From Moritella sp. JT01 (GTDB taxonomy: Bacteria; Pseudomonadota; Gammaproteobacteria; Enterobacterales; Moritellaceae), in assembly GCF_001574435.1 (NCBI RefSeq), contig NZ_LOCN01000007.1, forward strand, positions 62,001-126,000: a stretch of 64,000 bases of DNA, written 5' to 3'. Shown piece by piece: positions 38,319-49,480 of this stretch. The translations under genes were made by a program, and so were the position numbers. Within the stretch, counting starts at the first letter, position 1. The number at the start of each line of letters is the position of its first letter. Under the pieces are notes generated by a model. That model did no database searches. It worked only from the letters and a program-made list of their open reading frames with translations, and was not told the origin of the DNA.

Positions 38319-38345
38319 AAAGATGGTGACCTAGTCACCATCTTT
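38319..38345 (-). terminator. stem-loop downstream of the wax ester synthase-like gene
   Basis: AAAGATGGTGAC (38319-38330) and GTCACCATCTTT (38334-38345) form a perfect 12-bp stem with a 3-base loop, just after the stop codon at 38350. A T-rich stretch follows on the - strand (CTTTATCTATC). It is a probable intrinsic terminator. Confidence 0.7.
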
Positions 38346-38349
38346 ATAT

Positions 38350-39744
38350 TTACCGTGAAGAGATTAGCACTGAGTGTTGCTTGGCATTGTCGAGGATTTC
38401 ATCGGATAGAATGTCACAGGCAGCTTCAACATGACGAGATAGCATATCTAAATCAGGTAATTCATTCTTACAACCGACTAGACCAAAAAACACGTTTTCA
38501 TGATAGCTATACAGCGTAATGTTTAATGCCGTACCTGCAGAAAGTACTGACACAGGATACACTTCTGTTAATTTAGCGCCAGCTAGGTAAGCAAACTCTT
38601 GCTGTCCACGCACATTCGATACCAGCACTGAACCTAATGGGGGTAAGAACTTTGATATACCCAACCATTCGGAAATAGACGCTGTTGCTTGGATCAGTAA
38701 TGAAAAATTAACCACCGATTCTGCAGGTAAACTGAATAAATCTTCTTTCACACTGCTCGTACGTTTAAAAATAGTTTCTAAATGATCTAATGCATCAGCA
38801 TCAATATTACCCAATTCAACGCCTGTTAATGCATTTCTACGTCCATTACCAATACGAACAGGAACCTGAGCAACTAACGGCTTGCGTAATAAGATGCCCT
38901 TTTCTTTTAAATAACGGTTAAGGCCGATATCAACGCAACATAAGATCACGTCATTCAACGTTACCCCTGTTATCTTACTAATTGAACGCATTTTTTCAAA
39001 AGGTAAACGACCAAAAGAGACAATACGAGATCGCGTCGCAGGGACAGAAAATGGCGTCCTTGGTGCACAAAATGGTAATGCAGGTCCTTTGTCACGTAGA
39101 TGTAGAAATTTTAACCCCATGCGTGTACCAAGTTTGACAAGGCCTGGTATTGATTTTAGCTGCTTTAGTCCGCTCATATAAGCTGATAACGCATTTTCAA
39201 TCACACCCGCGGATTCTTTATAACCAGGACGGAAAGATGGGATCTGCCAAAATGGACGGTAGTCATTTACTGATTGATCATTTTGTAAATACCCAGACAG
39301 CCAACTATTTGCCATTTTACCATCTGCCATTGCATAATGAATTTTGGTGAAGATAGCAAAACGATCGTCCGATAGCCCTTCGATAAGATAAACCTCCCAT
39401 AACGGGCGTGTTCGATCGATTAGATGTGAATGTAAACGTTCAACTAAATCACGTAATTGTTCATCAGAACCATCACCCGGTAACATTGACATGCGGATAT
39501 GATAATTAAAATCAAATTGACTATCATGGACCCAATAATACAAGCCGCCAATGCTTTTTTTAAGCTTAAAGTTAAACGGGGTGGCAACAGCCGGATCCAT
39601 AATCAATTTTTGAAAGAGATCGCGCGCAAAATTACCTTCATAGTCCTTTGGCGGTTCAAATATTTGCAGTCCTGAAAAATGCTTAGGACTTGCTGTACTC
39701 TCACTTAATAAAAATGAGGTTTCAACCAGTGATAATTGTTCCAT
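38350..39744 (-). CDS. wax ester synthase/diacylglycerol acyltransferase-like protein (altered active site)
   Basis: A 464-residue WS/DGAT-family protein. The family landmarks PLWEVYLIEGL, GVTLNDVILCCVDIGL and VSNVRGQ are present in order. The active-site motif, normally HHxxxDG, reads H136-Y137-A-M-A-D-G here: the second histidine, the proposed general base, is Tyr (codon TAT). Members join fatty acyl-CoA to alcohols or diglycerides. With this change the enzyme may have low, altered or no acyltransferase activity. It is followed by a strong stem-loop. Confidence 0.85.
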   Translation of the reverse strand: MEQLSLVETSFLLSESTASPKHFSGLQIFEPPKDYEGNFARDLFQKLIMDPAVATPFNFKLKKSIGGLYYWVHDSQFDFNYHIRMSMLPGDGSDEQLRDLVERLHSHLIDRTRPLWEVYLIEGLSDDRFAIFTKIHYAMADGKMANSWLSGYLQNDQSVNDYRPFWQIPSFRPGYKESAGVIENALSAYMSGLKQLKSIPGLVKLGTRMGLKFLHLRDKGPALPFCAPRTPFSVPATRSRIVSFGRLPFEKMRSISKITGVTLNDVILCCVDIGLNRYLKEKGILLRKPLVAQVPVRIGNGRRNALTGVELGNIDADALDHLETIFKRTSSVKEDLFSLPAESVVNFSLLIQATASISEWLGISKFLPPLGSVLVSNVRGQQEFAYLAGAKLTEVYPVSVLSAGTALNITLYSYHENVFFGLVGCKNELPDLDMLSRHVEAACDILSDEILDNAKQHSVLISSR

Positions 39745-39766
39745 AATATCAAGCCTTAGTCATACT

Positions 39767-40063
39767 TTATTTATGTGAACACGCTGCACTTGGCAGCAGT
39801 TCATCAAGCGTTTCTTCAATGCTTTTTTTTAAAACAAAACTAACAGGAAATAACAGTATCCCCAATTTTAATTTAATTTTGATACTTTCTGAATCAGCAT
39901 GTAAATACCCTCTGGTATGTGCATGCTTAATATGAAGTTTATCACCTTTCCATTTAAGTGTAAGGCCATACTCTTCTGCTATATCAAGCATAACTTTGTC
40001 TGCGATGCGGATAATTTGCTGATGTGGCAAACTATGATCGCGAATGATTTCAATGTTACCCAC
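39767..40063 (-). CDS. polyhydroxyalkanoic acid system family protein
   Basis: A 98-residue protein that matches the small PHA_gran_rgn (TIGR02610) type: MGNIEIIRDHSLPHQQIIRIADKV at the start, a beta-rich core (GLTLKWKGDKLHIK) and a C-terminal helix ESIEETLDELLP-like. The family occurs near polyester-granule genes; its function is unknown. It is upstream of the wax ester synthase-like gene by 22 bases on the same strand, so they are probably co-transcribed. Confidence 0.75.
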   Translation of the reverse strand: MGNIEIIRDHSLPHQQIIRIADKVMLDIAEEYGLTLKWKGDKLHIKHAHTRGYLHADSESIKIKLKLGILLFPVSFVLKKSIEETLDELLPSAACSHK

Positions 40064-40140
40064 AATTCACCTTACTCGCTAAGTTAGAACCCTGACGAGT
40101 GTTAAGTCTAATGGTCGATATTATAGAGAAAATAACTAGA

Positions 40141-40167
40141 AAGCGCTTACTAAAGAAGTGAGCACTT
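40141..40167 (-). terminator. possible terminator after the LRAT-like gene
   Basis: AAGCGCTTACT (40141-40151) and AGTGAGCACTT (40157-40167) pair over 11 positions, two of them G-U. It lies 30 bases after the LRAT-like stop on the - strand and is followed there by TTTCTAG. Confidence 0.4.
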
Positions 40168-40196
40168 AAAGGACAGAAACTAGATATAAAGAGGTA

Positions 40197-40733
40197 TTAA
40201 TCAGGGGTTTTATCTTCAATATCTTGATTACTATTCGTTAATAATACTAACCAAAATCCGGTTGATGTAAAAAGAGCATGTTTCCACCAAGACAGTGACG
40301 CCTCATTTAAATGCGATAATTGCGAGGCGATACCCCACAGTAGTGCAGAGCGTAGTCGACCACTTGAGCAGCGATCAACTAACAAGGTAGCAATTAAAAT
40401 TAAGGCTCGACGTAACTGCGGGCTAGTGATTTTAACACCGCAAACCTCGTGTACGAAATGTTCACAATTGTTTTTCAGCAGATGATAACGCTTTTTATCT
40501 GCAATCAATTGCTTGGCATTTTTGATGATCTCACTGGCAGGTAAACTCCCAGGTAAAAAACCATGGTCGATAATGTCTTTATCATCAGAAAAATCAAGCA
40601 AGCTAACCAAGCCACGGCCAGATCGTGCACGCGAATTTTCATAAACATGACCACAACCATCCGAGATACCAACATGATGGTAAAGTGGAAATTGTACACT
40701 GAGTAAATGTCCTTTCGGATAGTCTGTTGTCAT
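40197..40733 (-). CDS. LRAT-like (lecithin retinol acyltransferase family) protein
   Basis: A 178-residue protein with the LRAT/NlpC-P60 circularly permuted fold. The catalytic His lies in LYHHVGISDG and the catalytic Cys in the diagnostic NCEHFVHEVCG. A hydrophobic tail (FTSTGFWLVLLTN) may anchor it to a membrane. Bacterial members are thiol acyltransferases or hydrolases of unknown substrate, often close to lipid genes. Here it is next to a WS/DGAT-like and a PHA-system gene, which supports a lipid role. Confidence 0.8.
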   Translation of the reverse strand: MTTDYPKGHLLSVQFPLYHHVGISDGCGHVYENSRARSGRGLVSLLDFSDDKDIIDHGFLPGSLPASEIIKNAKQLIADKKRYHLLKNNCEHFVHEVCGVKITSPQLRRALILIATLLVDRCSSGRLRSALLWGIASQLSHLNEASLSWWKHALFTSTGFWLVLLTNSNQDIEDKTPD

Positions 40734-40781
40734 CTTAATTCCTCAGTTTTTATTTAAGTACTAATTCCAAACTCAATAGTG

Positions 40782-41336
40782 TTAATTATCCATTCGCGTA
40801 ACAAAATTATCAGTGTTTAATTGACGAATTTTTTTGCATGATACGTCGGGAGTACCTAAATATAAAAAACCAACAATTTCATCTTTTTCTTCTAACTCAA
40901 GCTTTTGTTTTATATGGCTATCATAAGCAAACCAGCCCGTACGCCAAATACCATTAAAACCTTGTGCTTGCGCTGCCATTTGCATTGCCATGACCACACA
41001 ACCTGCTGACATTAACTGCTCCGACTCCGGGATTTTTGGATGATCTTCAATTCTAGCAATAACAGTAATAATTTGCGGTGCTCGAAACGGTGCATTTGCC
41101 GCCTTTAATACATCTTTCTCCACTTTTCCTAGATTAAATGCCGCATCTTGAAAATAGTGCGATAAAGTGTTTAAACCTTCACCTTCGGTGATAATAAAAC
41201 GCCAAGGGGTTAATCCACCGTGATCAGGTGCACGTAATCCAGCATTAATAATGTTATCTAATGCTTCACCACTTGGGGCAGGTGCGATAAGCTGATTACA
41301 AGAATGGCGATTTATTAATAGGTCAATTGCGTCCAT
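40782..41336 (-). CDS. ydjA: NAD(P)H nitroreductase (YdjA type)
   Basis: A 184-residue flavoprotein, about the length of E. coli YdjA (183). Motifs are LLINRHSCNQLIAPAPSGEAL at the N-terminus, NAGLRAPDHGGLTPWRFIIT for FMN binding, and FNGIWRTGWFAYD. It likely reduces nitro or quinone compounds with FMN; its natural substrate is not known. It stands alone between the LRAT-like gene and fadH. Confidence 0.9.
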   Translation of the reverse strand: MDAIDLLINRHSCNQLIAPAPSGEALDNIINAGLRAPDHGGLTPWRFIITEGEGLNTLSHYFQDAAFNLGKVEKDVLKAANAPFRAPQIITVIARIEDHPKIPESEQLMSAGCVVMAMQMAAQAQGFNGIWRTGWFAYDSHIKQKLELEEKDEIVGFLYLGTPDVSCKKIRQLNTDNFVTRMDN

Positions 41337-41418
41337 TATTTACTACTTTGAACAATGAGTGATAGCTAAAGTATTCAATGTAGTCAATAAAATATCAAGT
41401 GATTAATTTATTAGGATC

Positions 41419-41450
41419 AAAAAAACCCATACATAAGATGGGCTTCTTTT
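41419..41450 (-). terminator. rho-independent terminator of fadH
   Basis: On the - strand GCCCAT pairs with ATGGGT around a 7-base loop and is followed by seven T. It begins about 80 bases after the fadH stop. The flanking A/T runs let it also work in the other direction. Confidence 0.75.
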
Positions 41451-41520
41451 AATAATAACAGTCGCTACAACAGCAACTTTGATTGTCTTATATTAGTATT
41501 AAATGCGTATTAAACTAACG

Positions 41521-43894
<2,374 letters not shown>

Positions 43895-45757
43895 ATGAGA
43901 AAATTATTCTCACTACTCGGATTCATTCTTTCTAAAATAGGTCGTTCGATTACATTCACGCGTAATTTAATCTTAAACCTGTTTTTCATTTCTTTTATAG
44001 CAATTATTATTATTGCTTTGCAGCAGCAAAAAGATGCTCCCGTCACATTCGCAGATAATACCGCTTTGGTTCTCAACTTAAACGGTGTTCTCGTTGATCA
44101 ACCAAAATTAGTTGATCCATTCGACAAAGTTATTGGTGAACTTGTTGATTCTCAAAATGTCATTAATGAAATTGCTATTTCAGACGTTGTTAGCGTCATT
44201 AACAGCGCGAAGACAGACAATGCCATTAGCGCACTAATCTTAGATCTCGCACAGCTAAAACCAGCGAGTCTAACGAAATTAACGGATATTTCGGATGCAT
44301 TAGTTGAATTCAAAAAAAGTAATAAGCCAATTTATGCTTACGGTGATTACTTTAGCCAAGAACAATACTTCCTTGCTTCATTTGCGGATGAAATTCTGTT
44401 AAATCCTGCAGGTGGTGTATTACTACAAGGTTATGGTAGTTATAGTCTTTATTTCAAAGATGCCATTGATAAGCTCAATCTATCATCACATGTGTTCCGT
44501 GTAGGCACTTATAAATCATTTGTTGAACCCTTTACACGTAGTGACATGTCAGCAGAAAGTAAAGAAGCTAAATTAAACTGGTTAAATCAACTTTGGGATA
44601 CCTACACCAGCACGGTTGCTAAGAATCGCTTAATTAACGCTGACGACGTAGCACCTAAAGCAGATATATTTATTGCACAATTGCAATCAGTCAATGGCAA
44701 CATTGCGCAATATGCTTTAAAACAAAAACTTGTAGACCAACTATTAACGCGTGAACAAATCTCTCATTATCTGGCTAAAAAGCTAAATAGCGAATCGGAT
44801 AAGTATGACAAAGTTGAGTTTTTAGATTACCTTAATCTTCTGCCTACACAGTTTGAAGAACAAGGTTTTGCTAGTAAGCCTGGTGTCGGTATCATTTTTG
44901 CTAATGGCCAAATCTTAGATGGTAATCAACCTCCTGGTGCGATTGGCGGAAAATCGCTGACTAAGCTGTTACTACAAGCGAAAGACGATGAACAAATCAA
45001 AGCCTTGGTCCTACGAATAGACAGTCCAGGTGGTAGTGCATTTGCATCAGAACAAATCCGTACCGCATTATTAGAAGTGAAAAAATCGGGTAAACCCGTG
45101 ATAGTGTCTATGGGTAGCGTCGCCGCATCTGGTGGTTATTGGATAGCCTCAGCAGCTGATGAAATTTGGGCTAAACCAACCACGATCACCGGCTCAATTG
45201 GTATCTTTGGTCTATTTGCGACAACTGAAAAATTACTCGCTAAGATGGGAATTTACAGTGATGGTGTCGGGACAACCGATTACACAGGGCTATCTGTAAA
45301 TCGAGAACTGCCTGAGCACATGGCTAAAATTATCCAAATGACGGTTGAAAATGGCTATAGCAACTTCTTGAATGTGGTTGCTGAAGGTCGAGATATGACG
45401 ACAGAAGAAGTTGATAAGGTTGCTCAAGGTCGTGTTTGGACTGGTAGCGATGCGCTCAATCTTGGCCTTATTGATAACCTTGGCAGCCTTGATGATGCCA
45501 TTGCGTCTGCCGCTAAAAAAGCGGGTGTATCGAGTGATTCATTAATTTTAATTCAAACACCCCGTAGTGAGCGCGATAGATTACTGTCTATGTTCACTCA
45601 ATCTGTTGCAAAACAAGTATTAACAGAACTCAACATTAGTCCTAATGGTAGCATGGCGACTTGGTTAGCAACAATGAGCCGACAAGCCGGACAACTCACT
45701 AACTACTCAGATCCACAAGGCCTATATGTGGAATGTTTAGTATGCGAAATTAAATAA
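43895..45757 (+). CDS. sppA: signal peptide peptidase SppA, 67K type
   Basis: A 620-residue membrane-bound serine protease that degrades leftover signal peptides. An N-terminal anchor (FISFIAIIIIALQQQ) precedes two tandem S49 domains. The catalytic Lys lies in RVGTYKSFVEPF of the first domain, and the Ser lies in GSVAASGGYWIASAADEI of the second. The length matches the double-domain E. coli form. A strong hairpin follows the stop. Confidence 0.95.
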   Translation: MRKLFSLLGFILSKIGRSITFTRNLILNLFFISFIAIIIIALQQQKDAPVTFADNTALVLNLNGVLVDQPKLVDPFDKVIGELVDSQNVINEIAISDVVSVINSAKTDNAISALILDLAQLKPASLTKLTDISDALVEFKKSNKPIYAYGDYFSQEQYFLASFADEILLNPAGGVLLQGYGSYSLYFKDAIDKLNLSSHVFRVGTYKSFVEPFTRSDMSAESKEAKLNWLNQLWDTYTSTVAKNRLINADDVAPKADIFIAQLQSVNGNIAQYALKQKLVDQLLTREQISHYLAKKLNSESDKYDKVEFLDYLNLLPTQFEEQGFASKPGVGIIFANGQILDGNQPPGAIGGKSLTKLLLQAKDDEQIKALVLRIDSPGGSAFASEQIRTALLEVKKSGKPVIVSMGSVAASGGYWIASAADEIWAKPTTITGSIGIFGLFATTEKLLAKMGIYSDGVGTTDYTGLSVNRELPEHMAKIIQMTVENGYSNFLNVVAEGRDMTTEEVDKVAQGRVWTGSDALNLGLIDNLGSLDDAIASAAKKAGVSSDSLILIQTPRSERDRLLSMFTQSVAKQVLTELNISPNGSMATWLATMSRQAGQLTNYSDPQGLYVECLVCEIK

Positions 45758-45792
45758 TCCTCTAGATTAACTGCACCCAGTGAGTCATTGTA

Positions 45793-45824
45793 TTGAGCGG
45801 TAAACGAATCCATTTACCGCTCAA
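45793..45824 (+). terminator. terminator of sppA
   Basis: TTGAGCGGTAAA (45793-45804) and TTTACCGCTCAA (45813-45824) form a perfect 12-bp stem with an 8-base loop, followed by TTCAAATTTAT. It is a probable terminator with an interrupted T-tract. Confidence 0.7.
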
Positions 45825-45947
45825 TTCAAATTTATATCTTAATTACCCTATTAAATTGCAGTTTTATTAAGCAATCTAGTATCAAGCTATTCCATTAATT
45901 GATTTCAGCACTATAATCCTCTTAAAAAACGCACAGGGAATTTATTA

Positions 45948-46958
45948 ATGGCTAAGAAATCAATCTACATCGCATATACTGGTGGCACGATCGGTATGCA
46001 ACATTCAGAGCACGGTTATGTACCGATGGAAGGATTCATGACGGATTGCTTAGCGCGTCTACCTGAATTCCACCGCGAAGAAATGCCTGATTTCACCCTT
46101 CACGAGTATTCGCCGTTAATCGACTCTTCTAACATGTCACCTTCTGATTGGCAGCAGATCGCAGAAGATATCCAAAGCAATTATGACGACTACGATGGCT
46201 TTGTGATCTTACATGGTACTGATACCATGGCGTACACAGCATCAGCATTATCATTTATATTAGAAGATCTTGGCAAACCCGTTATTGTTACTGGTTCCCA
46301 GATCCCACTGGCTGAGATCCGTTCAGATGGTCAAAGCAACCTACTGAACTCGCTTTACCTCGCAGCAAACTACCCTGTTCATGAAGTCTGTTTATTTTTT
46401 AATAACCAGTTATTACGCGGTAACAGAACCACAAAAGTGCATGCCGATGGTTTTAGCGCGTTTGCGACACCAAACTGCGAAACACTATTAAAAGTGGGTA
46501 TCAACATTGAAATAATGCTGGGTGATGTAAAACCGATTACTGAAAAAACACTTACGGTTAGTAATATTACACCACAGCCTATTGCGATCGTGACACTTTA
46601 CCCTGGTATTTCAACAGAAGTTATCTTTAATATTCTGTTACAACCAGTTAAAGCGTTAATCTTGCTAAGTTATGGCGTAGGTAATGCCCCGCAAAGTGAA
46701 GCGCTATTGAATGCGCTTGAAGCCGCTAACCAGCGTGGTATCGTTGTGGTAAATCTTACCCAGTGCATTAAAGGTAAAGTTAACATGGGCGGTTATGCGA
46801 CAGGCGATGCTCTAGCGCAAGTTGGTGTTATCTCGGGTTATGATATGACGACCGAAGCTGCATTAACTAAGTTGCATTATCTCATCAGTAAAAAGCTACC
46901 GAGTGAAGAAATTAAAGTACTAATGCAACAAAACATTCGTGGTGAATTGAGCCACTAA
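45948..46958 (+). CDS. ansA: L-asparaginase, cytoplasmic type I
   Basis: Hydrolyses asparagine to aspartate and ammonia. The first active-site motif is YIAYTGGTIGM and the second is GFVILHGTDTMAYTASAL. No signal peptide is present, so this is the cytoplasmic type I enzyme (336 residues). AGGGA lies 8 bases upstream of the ATG. It converges with punC, and a shared terminator lies between them. Confidence 0.95.
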   Translation: MAKKSIYIAYTGGTIGMQHSEHGYVPMEGFMTDCLARLPEFHREEMPDFTLHEYSPLIDSSNMSPSDWQQIAEDIQSNYDDYDGFVILHGTDTMAYTASALSFILEDLGKPVIVTGSQIPLAEIRSDGQSNLLNSLYLAANYPVHEVCLFFNNQLLRGNRTTKVHADGFSAFATPNCETLLKVGINIEIMLGDVKPITEKTLTVSNITPQPIAIVTLYPGISTEVIFNILLQPVKALILLSYGVGNAPQSEALLNALEAANQRGIVVVNLTQCIKGKVNMGGYATGDALAQVGVISGYDMTTEAALTKLHYLISKKLPSEEIKVLMQQNIRGELSH

Positions 46959-47021
46959 ACTATCGCTAGTACAGTATCGAATAAACCGCGCTAGCATACG
47001 ATTTAGATGAATGTTACCAAT

Positions 47022-47062
47022 AAAAAAACGGGAACGACAATTACTGTCTTTCCCGTTTTTTA
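47022..47062. terminator. bidirectional terminator between ansA and punC
   Basis: AAAAAACGGGAA pairs with TTTCCCGTTTTTT, with an inner GACA/TGTC stem. A- and T-runs on both sides suit termination of ansA on + and punC on -. Confidence 0.85.
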
Positions 47063-47168
47063 TTCAAATTTCAGTTTGTAAGAAATCCCCCCTCATCTCT
47101 AACTCACCTTAATTTAAAATAATCACTTCTTAATGACTACACCACTATTTCATAACTAAACTTCATAA

Positions 47169-48401
47169 TTAAACCACTACAGCTGCATTCGCTGTTTCAT
47201 TCATTTTTTTGTGCTTAGCTAATACATAACCGACCACAATCAGCAAACCTTGGAACAACATCACAGCAGTCACTGTATACATACCATGTTCAGAAAATGC
47301 GGATACCACACTGCTTGCTAAGAAACAAAACATCGTCTGTAAAAAGTTAAGTAATCCTGCAGCCGTTGCACTACAATTCTTAAAGTCAGCGAGTGCAGCA
47401 TTAATCACCAATGGGTAAATCGCACCATTAGCAACCGCTAAGAAACAGAATGGGATCAAAATAGGCCAAATAGTCGTTGGTGATGTTACAAACGCAATCA
47501 CAAACATAGTCACAACCGTTGTGATAAACAGTGTAATTAACCAAGGCAATAATTGTTTCGCATTAAAGCGTGTTAACAGGCTACGACAACCATAACCACC
47601 AACAAGAAAAGCAACTGTCTGAGGTAGATAACTTAGACCAATGTCCGAACCTGAATAGCCCATGGCAGTCATAATGAATGGTGAACCAGTTAAATACGCG
47701 AAGAATGCAGCCGAGCACGCCGCAAATATCAACATATTACCCATGAATATTTTTGATTTTATAATTTGCTTATAATCACGCGCCAATTGCGATGACAGTT
47801 TTTCTTGTTTTTTACCTAAGGGTACACTTTCTTGTTCGCGACTTGTTGCAAATGCCAACGCTAAACCAATCACCATAAGCACAACAAAAATACTACGCCA
47901 GCCAAAGAACGCTTCCATACCTGCGCCGAGTAAAGGAGCTAATGCAGGAGACAGCGCAACCAATGGCATAATAGTCGCAAAGACACGCTCTGACGATTTA
48001 CCTTGATAACGGTCAATCACCACAGCCTGCCAAATAACAGTGCCACAACATGCACCTAATGCTTGACCAAACCGTGCAAGAAGAAACAGCTCAATACTGT
48101 TAGATACAGAGATAACAGCGGTTGATATAACAAAGATAGTCATACCAACAAACAGCATCTTCTTACGGCCAACACGATCAGACAGCGGACCATAAACTAA
48201 TTGGCCAAGCGCCATTCCCAATAAAAAAATACTGAGCGACAAGCTAATTAATGTCTGAGATGTACCAAATTCATGACGAATAGTTTCGAATGCGGGTAAA
48301 TACATATCCGTTGCAAGAAAACCTAGCATACTTAATCCAGAAAACCAGATCATCGTGCTCATTGGAATTTTATTTTTAGTGTTATTTTCAATATTGTTCA
48401 T
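47169..48401 (-). CDS. punC: Bcr/CflA-family MFS transporter, probable purine nucleoside transporter
   Basis: A 410-residue protein with twelve hydrophobic segments and the MFS motif A-like GQLVYGPLSDRVGRKKMLF. It belongs to the drug-resistance Bcr/CflA branch. It is divergent from a LysR regulator closely similar to E. coli PunR (YdhB), and the same gene pair in E. coli is punC(ydhC)/punR, so transport of adenosine or another purine nucleoside is likely. The specific substrate is inferred from this context rather than from residues. Confidence 0.85.
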   Translation of the reverse strand: MNNIENNTKNKIPMSTMIWFSGLSMLGFLATDMYLPAFETIRHEFGTSQTLISLSLSIFLLGMALGQLVYGPLSDRVGRKKMLFVGMTIFVISTAVISVSNSIELFLLARFGQALGACCGTVIWQAVVIDRYQGKSSERVFATIMPLVALSPALAPLLGAGMEAFFGWRSIFVVLMVIGLALAFATSREQESVPLGKKQEKLSSQLARDYKQIIKSKIFMGNMLIFAACSAAFFAYLTGSPFIMTAMGYSGSDIGLSYLPQTVAFLVGGYGCRSLLTRFNAKQLLPWLITLFITTVVTMFVIAFVTSPTTIWPILIPFCFLAVANGAIYPLVINAALADFKNCSATAAGLLNFLQTMFCFLASSVVSAFSEHGMYTVTAVMLFQGLLIVVGYVLAKHKKMNETANAAVVV

Positions 48402-48505
48402 TACTTAAACTACATAGACTAATGATGATGTTACTAGTTTAATACTGGCGATTCTGTTTGAGAAACGCTAATATTTCACTATTGCTTTCAAAAAATTTGA
48501 TGTGT

Positions 48506-49408
48506 ATGTTTTCCCAACAAGATCTGCAAGTTATCGACGCAGTTGCAAGACGCGGAAGTTTCACTGCTGCAGCAGATGAATTATGTAAAGTACCCAGTGC
48601 GATTAGCTACACGGTACGTAATATTGAAGAGCGATTATCGGTCGAGTTATTTATTCGTCTGCATCGTAAAGTAGAGCTAACACCTGCAGGTGAATACTTT
48701 GTGATTGAATCTCGGAAATTGCTCAAGCAAATGGCACATATGAAATTTCAAACCCAGCGCGTCGCTAACGGTTGGAACCAAAGTGTGTCTCTTGCGCTCG
48801 ATAATGTAGTACATGAAGGTCGTATTAACACTATGGTGGGTGACTTCTACAACGCATTTCCAGATGTAGAACTTTTACTCACGATGGAAGTGTATAACGG
48901 TGTTTGGGATGCCTTAGTTGATTCACGCGCCGATATTGCCATTGGTGCAACCGCATCAATCCCGGTGAGTGGCGGTTTTGATTATCGTGGTATGGGGGAA
49001 CTAAAATGGACGTTTGTCATTAGCCCTAATCACCCCCTGGCCAACGCAGAACAAGCAATAGGTAACGAGGAACTGGCAAAATACCCGGTTATTTGTTTAG
49101 AAGATACGGCACGTAAACTACCTAAACGCACCACCTGGTTACTTGATAATCAACGTCGTCTTGTAGTACCAAACTGGCATAGCGCAACCCAATTACTCAA
49201 AGGCGGCTTAGGTATTGCTATCATGCCTGCACATATGGCAAATAAACTGTTAATGACTGGAGAGTTAATAGAGAAAGAACTCATTACAAGTTTACCTGTC
49301 AGCGACTGTTGTCTTGCTTGGAATACCAAACGAATGAGCCCTGCAGTTCAATGGTTACTTGATTATTTAGGGGATAGTGACCAGTTACATCAGCAATGGT
49401 TAGAATAA
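48506..49408 (+). CDS. punR: LysR-type regulator PunR
   Basis: A 300-residue regulator. The HTH reads VIDAVARRGSFTAAADELCKVPSAISYTVRNIEERL, and residues further on (QRVANGWNQSVSLALDNVV, FYNAFPDVELLLTMEVYNGVWDALVDSRADIAIGA, KRTTWLLDNQRRLVVP) align closely with E. coli PunR as I recall it. The ATG at 48506 gives the same N-terminus as that protein (MFSQQDL against MWSEYSL); an ATG at 48500 is possible, and no strong Shine-Dalgarno is visible. It probably activates punC, which diverges 104 bases away. Confidence 0.88.
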   Translation: MFSQQDLQVIDAVARRGSFTAAADELCKVPSAISYTVRNIEERLSVELFIRLHRKVELTPAGEYFVIESRKLLKQMAHMKFQTQRVANGWNQSVSLALDNVVHEGRINTMVGDFYNAFPDVELLLTMEVYNGVWDALVDSRADIAIGATASIPVSGGFDYRGMGELKWTFVISPNHPLANAEQAIGNEELAKYPVICLEDTARKLPKRTTWLLDNQRRLVVPNWHSATQLLKGGLGIAIMPAHMANKLLMTGELIEKELITSLPVSDCCLAWNTKRMSPAVQWLLDYLGDSDQLHQQWLE

Positions 49409-49480
49409 TAACTGTTCTGCTAGCCATTGATATTCTATAATTAGTTCTATTGATTGTATTTAAAAGGATTTACATTACTA

